From contig JAQWPZ010000056.1 in assembly GCA_029245125.1 (NCBI GenBank), positions 1 through 33,224 of the forward strand: a stretch of 33,224 nucleotides of DNA, given 5' to 3'. Position 1 is the first letter of the stretch; the number at the start of each line of letters is the position of its first letter. The stretch is from Rubripirellula sp. (GTDB lineage: Bacteria > Planctomycetota > Planctomycetia > Pirellulales > Pirellulaceae). Shown here in pieces: positions 26,094 through 33,224 of this stretch. The translations under genes and the position numbers were made by a program. Below the pieces are notes generated by a model. It saw only the letters and a list, made by a program, of their open reading frames with translations, was not told the DNA's origin and searched no databases.

Positions 26094-27194
26094 TCAAAGC
26101 TGGATCACACCGCCTGATCGGGCCGAACGCAGGCAAGCATCAACGATTCGACAGATCTCTCGCCCTGCCGTCACATCCAAACTCGTTTCCGATCCAGTTT
26201 CAATGGCTGTGGCAAACTCCTCCATCAGCAGATACTCGTACTGGTCAGCAACCCGACGATGTGGAAATTCGCTGACCGGTTGGCCGCGGTAGAAAGACGC
26301 AACTTCAGGACGAGATTCATGAACGACCAATGACCCCTCGCTGCCAATCAGATGAAGCTTAATTGCTCCCAGATCAGGATGGCTGGCCGCACCAATTCGA
26401 CCGAGACACAGAGACCCGACGATCCCTCCCTCCATTTCGAGTGTCACCGTTGCCAAATCATCAATGGCATGGTCGACGTGCGCCTGATGAAAATGGGCTG
26501 CCGTTCGCGCAAACACACTTTTGACGGGAGCATCGCACAGCGCGCGAATGTAGGCCAACGGATAAATCCCCTCGACCTCCAGCTCACCCATCGGATGCAT
26601 TCCGACCGCGCCGTCAGATCCGTCCGCGTGCGCGTCGATCTGTCGCTTCAACCAATTGAGTGGTGGATCGTTTGCTGAACGACTGCCTTTGAGGGGGCCA
26701 GCATCTTTGGCAAAATAAAAATCACAATGAATCGCGCGAAGTTTGCCGATGCGACCTGCTTGCACACTGGCAAGCGTCTGTTGCACAGCGGGCATGAAGT
26801 TACGATTCCAAACCAGGGTTCGCACGCCAGACGACTGCACGGCATCAACCAAACGGTCGCATTCTTCGAGCTGATTTGACAAAGGTTTATCAATAACGAT
26901 GTGCAACCCAGCCTTGGCCGCCTCCACCGCCAATTCACAGTGTCGCTCCGCTTCAGAACTGATCACAGCAACATCTGGGCGATACTGCTCGATCGCCGCA
27001 GCAATGTCCGAAAGATAAGGAATTGCGTATCGCTCCGCGAATTTCTGGTTCCGCTCGTGGATCCAGTCAGGCACCTCTACCTGATCAGCAACCGCAACCA
27101 ATTCGAACTGCCGATGAGCGGCGACCGCCTCGGGAATGTAGGCATGCTTGACCACGCTCAACACCAACACACGAAACCGCTGCGATTCATCCAT
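26094..27194 (-). CDS. Gfo/Idh/MocA family oxidoreductase
   Basis: 366 residues from ATG 27194. The N-terminal Rossmann half begins FRVLVLSVVKHAYIP, without a clear GxGxxG. The family motif appears as DKP in HIVIDKPLSNQLEECDRLVDA near residue 103. The substrate domain follows (KLRAIHCDFYFAKDAGP, AVGMHPMGELEVEGIYPLAYI). The substrate is unknown. The ATG overlaps the end of the preceding gene by 8 bp, so it is translationally coupled to it. With the SLC12-like transporter upstream, this forms an apparent three-gene operon, perhaps for uptake and conversion of a small polar compound (inference). Confidence 0.88.
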   Translation of the reverse strand: MDESQRFRVLVLSVVKHAYIPEAVAAHRQFELVAVADQVEVPDWIHERNQKFAERYAIPYLSDIAAAIEQYRPDVAVISSEAERHCELAVEAAKAGLHIVIDKPLSNQLEECDRLVDAVQSSGVRTLVWNRNFMPAVQQTLASVQAGRIGKLRAIHCDFYFAKDAGPLKGSRSANDPPLNWLKRQIDAHADGSDGAVGMHPMGELEVEGIYPLAYIRALCDAPVKSVFARTAAHFHQAHVDHAIDDLATVTLEMEGGIVGSLCLGRIGAASHPDLGAIKLHLIGSEGSLVVHESRPEVASFYRGQPVSEFPHRRVADQYEYLLMEEFATAIETGSETSLDVTAGREICRIVDACLRSARSGGVIQL

Positions 27195-27999
27195 TGCGAC
27201 TCTCCAGCGTGACAGGACGCTGCTGAGCGATGCTTTGATGCACGGCCCCAACCAACCGCTTAATCGCCATGATGTGTCGCCATTGCGATTGCTGTGAATC
27301 GCCAACTCGAATCACATCACAAAACGCTCGCAACAGGTTTACCCAAGCAGCATCACACTGCGAGGTTAGCACCGCTTCGATTCCTCTCGCGTCAATCGCC
27401 AGCTGTACGTTCTCGTGGTCATCGGCGTAGGCCGCTCCACCCGAACCAATCAAATGCAATGACCGATAGGAACCACCCAACGAATCTCCTGCATCGACAT
27501 CCATCATTGCCATCCCGTCACCCTCAAACCCAAGATGCATCTGGACATAGTCACGTCGCGACACAGCGTAGACCACACATGGCAAGCGACCAAAATACCA
27601 TGCCGCGATATCAAGATGATCCGCTAACCTCTGATCGTCCAACGCACATGATCGATCCCAATCATGAGATCGCAACAAGCCTGGCAGTCCGAGATTCCCC
27701 GCATCAACTTCTGTTTTGATTTGATGCACGCTCGGCTGAAAACGCGCTTGCAATGCCGGGACGACTTTCTCGCTTGCCGCGAGCTCATCAAGGTAATCTT
27801 CGTCAACCTGAAAGGGGGATAACAGCAAGGTGAACTGACTTCTACCATCCGATTGATTCAACGCCGCTGGGTCATCAGTGATCAACCCGTCAGCCGCGGA
27901 AACATCCGCAATGCATTCCAAGCCACGAACGCGCCTCACCATTTCGATGATCTTGCCGTATTGCCCGGTCGACGGCTGAACTGCAACCCGAATGCTCAT
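27187..27999 (-). CDS. Shortened Gfo/Idh/MocA-like protein
   Basis: 270 residues, roughly 80-100 shorter than typical family members. The N-terminal part (SIRVAVQPSTGQYGKIIEMV) is only a reduced Rossmann-like region: no GxGxxG and no EKP motif are visible. From ARFQPSVHQIKTEVDAGNLGLPGLLRSHDW onward it follows the pattern of the family's C-terminal half, and it ends AVHQSIAQQRPVTLES as full-length members do. It could be a non-catalytic partner of the full-length enzyme encoded by the overlapping next gene. The ATG has an AGGTG-containing ribosome site just upstream and lies 9 bp after the transporter stop. Confidence 0.75.
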   Translation of the reverse strand: MSIRVAVQPSTGQYGKIIEMVRRVRGLECIADVSAADGLITDDPAALNQSDGRSQFTLLLSPFQVDEDYLDELAASEKVVPALQARFQPSVHQIKTEVDAGNLGLPGLLRSHDWDRSCALDDQRLADHLDIAAWYFGRLPCVVYAVSRRDYVQMHLGFEGDGMAMMDVDAGDSLGGSYRSLHLIGSGGAAYADDHENVQLAIDARGIEAVLTSQCDAAWVNLLRAFCDVIRVGDSQQSQWRHIMAIKRLVGAVHQSIAQQRPVTLESRNG

Positions 28000-28008
28000 A
28001 CCTGCACC

Positions 28009-30270
28009 TCAACTTTCCAGAGTCATTCCGCCCGCGCTATCAATCAGTAGAACTCGTGGCAACTTGCCTGCGATAACTTCCATCCGTTGGTAGAGGCCAA
28101 CCTCCTCCCCTGGATCCGGGGTCTGAAAACCAAGCAGAACTAAAGCCGCATCCGCCGACGCGGTTTGAATCACCTCAGCAGCCGAATCATTCGACACGAT
28201 CACCTTGGGTTCCAGGTCGATTCGGGCAGAAGTCCCAAGTTCAACCAAGTGCTGCTTCACCTCCGCTTCTGCCTGCGCATTTTCGACAACGCGGAGTACG
28301 CGAATTGGGTTTCCCCGCCAACGCTCGTTCCGATGCAATAAGTGAGCAAGCAACAACATCAATGCACCGTTGTCCATGCCGCGCCACCAAACGTCAATCG
28401 TTCCCGAGGGCACTGACCAGTGCCCGTCTCCTTCCATTGCATCCGCATCCTCAGCTCGCTTCGTTAAAAACCTTGCCGCCACAATGCTTCGCCGCATCCG
28501 TGCCAGCAATCGGATGTTGGCACCAAACGCTTCCGCTTTCGATTCTCCCCCCGGCCAGCCAAGCAAGACCGTATTGGGGCGTAAACCACCGATCCCGTGA
28601 CACTGCACCAACGCCTCAATACCGTCGGACAAAAATTCATTGCAGGTGACCACCGGAAACGCTTCAAGATGTTCGTTCGCGATAAAGTTCCGCAACGTTT
28701 TTTCGTATTGATCACGTCGCTCCGCATGATCCTCCAGGTCACCTGAGACAACATGGGCCAGCGTCAAAATCCCGTGGCCCGACGTCAACCAATGGCCATA
28801 GATTGGGATGTGGGGTCGTGTCCAACCGGTGCCACTTAACGCCATCACGATCGGCCGCCAATTCTTGGGGTGATAAACCTCTTCCTCTAACTTCAGCAAC
28901 GATTTGCGGGTGCGTTCAAAAATGATCCCGCTTTGCAAATCACCCCACCGTGATTCAATCTCGCGGTAGCGGATGAACCAATGCAACGAACCAATCACCA
29001 CAATCGAAGTCGCAGCCCAGATCCAATTGATCAAGAACATCACCACGACACAGCTTGCGGCGCCCAACAGCGAGCTACTCCAATGACAAAACTTAAAAGT
29101 CGGTCGGTAGCTTGGGTTCTTGGTGACTGCTTCCAAAAACGTCGCCAAGTTCAACAGGCCGTAAGTGATCATAAAAAACATCGTGATGATCGGTGCGATG
29201 GCATCAAGATCGCCTAGCAAGATACACACCTGCGCGATTCCGAATGTCAAGACACAGGCTCGCCGGGGCTCATTTGCCAGTCCATCACCCGTGGAAAAGA
29301 AACGCAGCGAACTGAAGACTTCATCGCGAGCAAACGCTTGCAGAATACGAGGTGCTCCCATCATGCTGCCCAGCGCCGAGGACAACGTCGCCGCAAATAC
29401 TCCCAACGTAATCAACACGGGCCACACCGCGATATCGCGGATGATCATGCGGTTATCGACCAATTCACTGGCTGGCCGCGCTGAACCGAGCAACACCGCC
29501 ATCGACAAGTAAACGAGTGCTGTTACGCCGACAGCCGCCAAAGTCCCGCGGGGTATCGATTTAGAAGGATTCGCCAAGTCGCCTGACATGTTCGCCCCCG
29601 CCATAATCCCGGTGACGGCAGGAAAGAACAAAGCAAACATCGTAAAGGCGTTCGCGCCGTCAATAAAACGCGGCGACAAATTCTCTTGAAACACATCGAT
29701 ACGAAAATCGAGCAAGGCACCGCCATAAAACGAGGCCAGCGCCACCACCAACACTGCTAAAATTCCGTACTGCACCTTGATCGTCCAACCAGCCCCAACA
29801 TAGACGCAGGCAAAGACAGCCAGATTCACCAGACTGGCAATCACTACCGCTTGAGACGCAAGCATTGGAAATGTCGCCGACAATGCCTCGGTGAAACCGA
29901 GGATGTACAACGCGACCGAAATCGCTTGGGCGAGAAAAAACAGGATGCCGATTGCGCCGCCAAATTCGACGCCCAATGACCGGCTGATCAGAAAATAGGC
30001 ACCGCCGCCCCGAACCCTCGTGTTGGTCGCAATCGCGGACAATGACAACGTGGTGAGCGTCGTGATCAAGGTCGCTACCAAGACAATCGCGACTGAACCC
30101 CAAATCCCCGACTGACCCACCACCTGCCCAAAACGCAGGAACATGATGACGCCCAGGATTGTGAGCGTGCAGGGCGTGAAGACACCACCAAATGTGCCGA
30201 ATTTACTCGACTGCAAACTTTGCTGGCCTGACGTTTTCTTGGACAAGTCAGCACGCCCATAATCGGGCAC
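28009..30270 (-). CDS. SLC12/APC-type cation-chloride cotransporter-like or amino-acid permease
   Basis: 753 residues. The N-terminal ~420 residues form about 12 membrane segments, opening with KFGTFGGVFTPCTLTILGVIMFLRFGQVVG, a start typical of the SLC12 branch of the APC superfamily. TNTRVRGGGAYFLISRSLG and FFPAVTGIMAGANMSGDLANPSKSIPRGTLA fit the same family. A ~300-residue soluble C-terminal domain follows (WRPIVMALSG, GHGILTLAHVVSGDL, NTVLLGWPGG, IDVWWRGMDNGALMLLLAHLL), as in SLC12 proteins. The substrate (ions or amino acid) cannot be decided. The start is GTG 30270; a stop lies in frame 18 nt upstream. It heads an operon with two Gfo/Idh-like genes. Confidence 0.85.
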   Translation of the reverse strand: MPDYGRADLSKKTSGQQSLQSSKFGTFGGVFTPCTLTILGVIMFLRFGQVVGQSGIWGSVAIVLVATLITTLTTLSLSAIATNTRVRGGGAYFLISRSLGVEFGGAIGILFFLAQAISVALYILGFTEALSATFPMLASQAVVIASLVNLAVFACVYVGAGWTIKVQYGILAVLVVALASFYGGALLDFRIDVFQENLSPRFIDGANAFTMFALFFPAVTGIMAGANMSGDLANPSKSIPRGTLAAVGVTALVYLSMAVLLGSARPASELVDNRMIIRDIAVWPVLITLGVFAATLSSALGSMMGAPRILQAFARDEVFSSLRFFSTGDGLANEPRRACVLTFGIAQVCILLGDLDAIAPIITMFFMITYGLLNLATFLEAVTKNPSYRPTFKFCHWSSSLLGAASCVVVMFLINWIWAATSIVVIGSLHWFIRYREIESRWGDLQSGIIFERTRKSLLKLEEEVYHPKNWRPIVMALSGTGWTRPHIPIYGHWLTSGHGILTLAHVVSGDLEDHAERRDQYEKTLRNFIANEHLEAFPVVTCNEFLSDGIEALVQCHGIGGLRPNTVLLGWPGGESKAEAFGANIRLLARMRRSIVAARFLTKRAEDADAMEGDGHWSVPSGTIDVWWRGMDNGALMLLLAHLLHRNERWRGNPIRVLRVVENAQAEAEVKQHLVELGTSARIDLEPKVIVSNDSAAEVIQTASADAALVLLGFQTPDPGEEVGLYQRMEVIAGKLPRVLLIDSAGGMTLES

Positions 30271-30646
30271 CCATCGATGGAAAGTCTATATCGCATCAAG
30301 CTGGAGTCACCAGCTCGAACGCGTTCGCCGCTACGTTGCGGAAAATTCAAGTCTCTGCGTCGCCATTTGAATTCGCGATCACACAAGGCTCAAGCGAATT
30401 TGGCTTATATTTCTACAGTAGCAGCAATTCACCCCTGATTGACACGTCAACACTCCCCACTAAACCCCACAAAAAACAAACCTGTCAACCCATAACTCGA
30501 ATCATTACCACGGCACCACCACCGAAGATCTTTCCTGCAGACAGCCGAATAGCAGAAATCAGCCGGCAGTGACAAATCATTGACGAGCGATCTTTGATAG
30601 CGGGCAACCAAAGCATTCCGCATTGCAATTTGTCAGTCAACGATTC
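30271..30646. other. Divergent intergenic region (about 375 bp)
   Basis: It lies between the SLC12-like gene (-) and the selU-like gene (+). It should hold promoters for both. Open frames that cross it are short and unsupported. I see no RNA gene or repeat here. Confidence 0.45.
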
Positions 30647-31795
30647 ATGCTACCGGATCGGTTTTCCGAATGGGCCCGGCCGTTTTTTGCAATTTCCCCA
30701 TTCTACTCGGGAGCTCAACCAGCTTTGGACGAACTCCAAACCTATCGACCAAACAACGGGACTGTTGATGTCCCCTGGCTATTGGACCACCCTGATACCT
30801 CCGTGGTTGATGTTCGATCGCCGGGTGAATACGCCCAAGGACATATCCCTGGTGCAGTCAGTGCCCCTCTGTTCAGTGATGATGAACGGGCGATTGTTGG
30901 GACGCTATACAAACAACAAGGTCGAGCAGTCGCGATAGAACGCGGCTTGGAATTCGCAACGGAAAAAGCTGATGCATTAGCTGAAGCGATTGCGGATGCT
31001 GCTGGCGAATCACCATTTGTTATCCACTGCTGGCGCGGTGGAATGCGAAGCCGAGGTGTGGCCAGACTTTGTGATCAACGAAACCTGAAGCCCCAACTAC
31101 TCAACGGTGGATATAAGTCCTTTCGGCAAGCAGCCTTGAAAAGCTTTGAACAGCATCGGAACATCATTCTGCTCGCCGGAAAAACGGGCACTGGTAAGAC
31201 CATCTTGTTGCAAAAGCTGAGTGACGCCGGTGAACAGATGATCGACCTGGAAGGATTGGCTGTTCATCGCGGAAGCGTTTTCGGTGCAATTCCCGGCCGT
31301 GATCAGCCCACCACCGAACAATTCGAGAATCTGTTGTTCCCACAATGGCACCAACTCGATCCACTGCAACCGGTATGGATCGAGGGTGAGAACCAAGCGA
31401 TCGGCCGCGTGCACGTTCCTCAACATCTGTTCGAGCAAATGGTGACCGCACCCATTGCGTTGGTCGAAGCCGACCGAGGATCGCGAATCGAGTTTCTGCT
31501 CAAAGACTATGAGGTCGTGAGCGACGAAAACCTAATCGACGCGGTTCAGCGACTGAAGAAACGGCTTGGTGGATTGCGACTGCAACAAGCGATCGATGCC
31601 ATTCATGACGGCAACCGGCAAGAGTTCGCCAACCTGACGCTGGATTACTACGACAAAAGCTACGGCAAAGCGTTGCAGCATCGGCATCCCGACGAAATCC
31701 ACACTGTTTCCATGAAACGACCTGCCGATCCTCAGGCGGTAGCTCCGTTGATCGAATTGGCAAAGTCTCTCAAAACCACAACGACTGGCAGATAG
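30647..31795 (+). CDS. selU: tRNA 2-selenouridine synthase (SelU/MnmH)
   Basis: About 382 residues from ATG 30647 (an in-frame TTG at 30623 is possible; neither has a clear ribosome site). The N-terminal rhodanese domain (about 38-165) opens VDVPWLLDHPDTSVVDVRSPGEYAQGHIPGA and carries the active Cys in HCWRGGMRSR (C128). A P-loop domain follows with GKTGTGKT at 178-185 and the C-terminal helical part (LTLDYYDKSYGKALQHR). SelU replaces sulfur by selenium at wobble 2-thiouridine in tRNAs for Lys, Glu and Gln, through a geranylated intermediate. No selD or selA is nearby, so selenophosphate must be made elsewhere. The first ~35 residues before the rhodanese fold are longer than usual, so the true start may be further in. 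Confidence 0.92.
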   Translation: MLPDRFSEWARPFFAISPFYSGAQPALDELQTYRPNNGTVDVPWLLDHPDTSVVDVRSPGEYAQGHIPGAVSAPLFSDDERAIVGTLYKQQGRAVAIERGLEFATEKADALAEAIADAAGESPFVIHCWRGGMRSRGVARLCDQRNLKPQLLNGGYKSFRQAALKSFEQHRNIILLAGKTGTGKTILLQKLSDAGEQMIDLEGLAVHRGSVFGAIPGRDQPTTEQFENLLFPQWHQLDPLQPVWIEGENQAIGRVHVPQHLFEQMVTAPIALVEADRGSRIEFLLKDYEVVSDENLIDAVQRLKKRLGGLRLQQAIDAIHDGNRQEFANLTLDYYDKSYGKALQHRHPDEIHTVSMKRPADPQAVAPLIELAKSLKTTTTGR

Positions 31796-31993
31796 CTCGG
31801 ACGAATTCTCGTCCCTCTCAAATCGCCGGCTCTCTGTGATCCCAAAACAGGAGACGAGCACGCCTCTCTCCAATCGTCGACCACAAAGGCACCGACGATC
31901 CCATCCGCGATGCCACCGCCAGCATGAGGAATGCTGTTACCGTGAACCGCTCTCAACCGCATCAAGCGGAAGAGGACTTATTATCATGGAAAC

Positions 31994-33224
31994 ATGTCTC
32001 CACCTCGCCCAACCCTGCCGTCACTCGTTTTTGCCACGTTTAGCTTGGTCACCAGCGCTAGCTTGGTCACCAGCGTTAGCTTGGTCACCAGCGTTAGCTT
32101 GGTGTTCAGCGATACCGAGTGCTCCGCTCAACTGGCACAATTCAACCGGGATATTCGGCCGCTGCTTGCGGAACATTGCTTGGAATGTCATGGCCCTGAC
32201 AAAGATCAGCGGCAGGCAGACTTGCGGCTTGATGTTCCCAGTGATGCAGACCAAACGGTCATCGTGCCCTTCCAACCTGATGCGAGTGATCTCATTCACC
32301 GTGTCACGACGAATGATCCAGACTTGCGAATGCCGCCACCGCAATCAGGAGCAGGCCTCAACCACGAACAAGTTAAAAAGCTAAGACAGTGGATTGATTC
32401 CGGCGCCAAGTATCAGCGTCACTGGTCACTGGAACCGGTTCAACGCCCTGGTCTGCCAAATCCACAACCGGACGCCAAAACTGAAATCGACCGTTTCATC
32501 TTGACTCGTTTGCAGAACGCAGATTTGAATCTCTCGCCAGCGGTCAGTCGTGAACGCCTGATTCGCCGCGCGACCTTCGATTTGACCGGACTGCCACCGA
32601 CCTGGCAAGAAGTCCAGGCGTTCGCCTCAGATGCTTCCGAAGATGCGTTTGGCAGGGTGATCGACCGCCTGCTGCAATCACCCCAATACGGTGAACGCTG
32701 GGGACGACACTGGTTGGACCTGGCGAGGTATGCCGATACCCATGGCGGTAGTGCGATCGGGTTTAAAAAGTTTCCGTTCTCGTATGCCTATCGCGATTAT
32801 GTCATTGCAGCATTCAATCACGACCTTCCTTACGATCAGTTCCTACTTCAACAACTCGCTGCTGACCAGCTATCGTTGCCAGCGAATGACCCAGCACTTG
32901 CGGCGATTGGTTTCCTGACCATTGGTCGTCAATATCGCAGCCCACACGATGTGATCGACGACCAAATTGACGTCGTTACGAGAGGTTTGATGGGGCTGAC
33001 CGTTAGCTGCGCGAGGTGCCACGATCACAAATTTGATCCAATTCCCACCACCGACTATTACTCACTGTACGCAACACTCGCCAGCAGTGATGCACCATTA
33101 AGATTGCCAGTCGTCGGATCCTTGCCCGAAACAAAAGCCTTTCGTCAATATGCTACGGAATTGAACAAACGCCAGACAATCCACGAGGACATGGCGAGTG
33201 ATCAAACAGAGGTCCTGCGAGGCC
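31994..33224 (+). CDS. PSCyt1/DUF1549 secreted cytochrome-type protein, 3' end cut by window edge
   Basis: 410 codons are visible from ATG 31994 to the right edge. A signal peptide (SPPRPTLPSLVFATF followed by SLVTSA/SLVTSV repeats) precedes a PSCyt1 domain with the heme motif CLECH at residues 62-66 (QFNRDIRPLLAEHCLECHGPD). DUF1549 (PSCyt2) follows from about residue 158: IDRFILTRL, then RRATFDLTGLPPT, YGERWGRHWLDLARYADT, and a second CxxCH in SCARCHDHKFDPI (C339). The DUF1553 part expected next is outside the window. These planctomycete proteins are thought to be secreted and heme-binding, and often pair with DUF1501 proteins; the substrate is unknown. The reading frame is fixed by the two heme motifs; a competing frame starting at 31986 is a shadow. 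Confidence 0.92.
   Translation, partial: MSPPRPTLPSLVFATFSLVTSASLVTSVSLVTSVSLVFSDTECSAQLAQFNRDIRPLLAEHCLECHGPDKDQRQADLRLDVPSDADQTVIVPFQPDASDLIHRVTTNDPDLRMPPPQSGAGLNHEQVKKLRQWIDSGAKYQRHWSLEPVQRPGLPNPQPDAKTEIDRFILTRLQNADLNLSPAVSRERLIRRATFDLTGLPPTWQEVQAFASDASEDAFGRVIDRLLQSPQYGERWGRHWLDLARYADTHGGSAIGFKKFPFSYAYRDYVIAAFNHDLPYDQFLLQQLAADQLSLPANDPALAAIGFLTIGRQYRSPHDVIDDQIDVVTRGLMGLTVSCARCHDHKFDPIPTTDYYSLYATLASSDAPLRLPVVGSLPETKAFRQYATELNKRQTIHEDMASDQTEVLRG
32042..32113 (+). repeat. 18-bp tandem repeat, four copies, coding the signal-peptide core
   Basis: Units at 32042-32059, 32060-32077, 32078-32095 and 32096-32113. The first three differ at one base (agcttggtcaccagcg followed by ct or tt); the fourth has drifted. 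In the coding frame they read SLVTSA, SLVTSV, SLVTSV, SLVFSD, which is the hydrophobic part of the export signal. Confidence 0.92.

Noticed and set aside
30439..30444. TTGACA as a -35 promoter box for selU
   Set aside because: No acceptable -10 box about 17 bp downstream.
31836..32384. 182-residue open frame with LAWSPA repeats
   Set aside because: Out of frame with the PSCyt1 gene; only the other frame carries CxxCH and DUF1549 motifs.

Overview
The window looks like a chromosomal segment of a planctomycete, most likely Pirellulaceae (Rhodopirellula-like). This rests on recognised families, not on a database search: a PSCyt1/DUF1549 secreted cytochrome-type protein, a Cys-type sulfatase, a large secreted PQQ-like propeller protein, several Gfo/Idh/MocA oxidoreductases, a secreted EF-hand/P-domain protein, and frequent TTG and GTG starts.

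Layout. 1-1764 (-) is the N-terminal part of a DUF4062-nSTAND1 ATPase that runs off the left edge. 1765-2320 is non-coding and holds two near-identical ~150-165 bp direct repeats with GC-rich hairpins. tRNA-Leu(UAA) lies at 2321-2406 (-). 2610-3689 (-) is a Gfo/Idh/MocA oxidoreductase. 3907-6450 (+) is a sulfatase followed closely by a phosphatidylcholine synthase (pcs). Facing them is a CHT1/SLC5A7-like sodium:choline symporter (6636-8123, -). Then come a DUF167 protein, a ~530 bp gap with a hairpin, a DUF6498 membrane protein, an M48 metalloprotease-LemA pair and a secreted PQQ-propeller protein.

The most striking block is 16253-21360 (-): egtD, an ABC ATPase, an ABC substrate-binding/permease fusion, a DUF427 protein and egtB, all in one direction. 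The first three genes overlap or almost touch. This reads as an ergothioneine synthesis locus with a built-in quaternary-amine ABC transporter of the EgtUV/ProVWX type. The permease fusion has its binding domain before its membrane domain, the reverse of characterised EgtU. Together with pcs and the CHT1-like symporter, much of the window handles trimethylammonium compounds (choline, hercynine, ergothioneine).

To the right are an S9 prolyl oligopeptidase (+), a repeat-filled gap, a secreted seven-EF-hand/P-domain protein (-), an SLC12-like transporter in an apparent operon with two Gfo/Idh-type proteins (-), a tRNA 2-selenouridine synthase (+), and the 5' part of a PSCyt1/DUF1549 gene (+) cut by the right edge.

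A window-wide feature is the number of short tandem duplications (14-24 bp units, 2-4 copies), both between genes and inside genes. One of them builds the hydrophobic core of a signal peptide.
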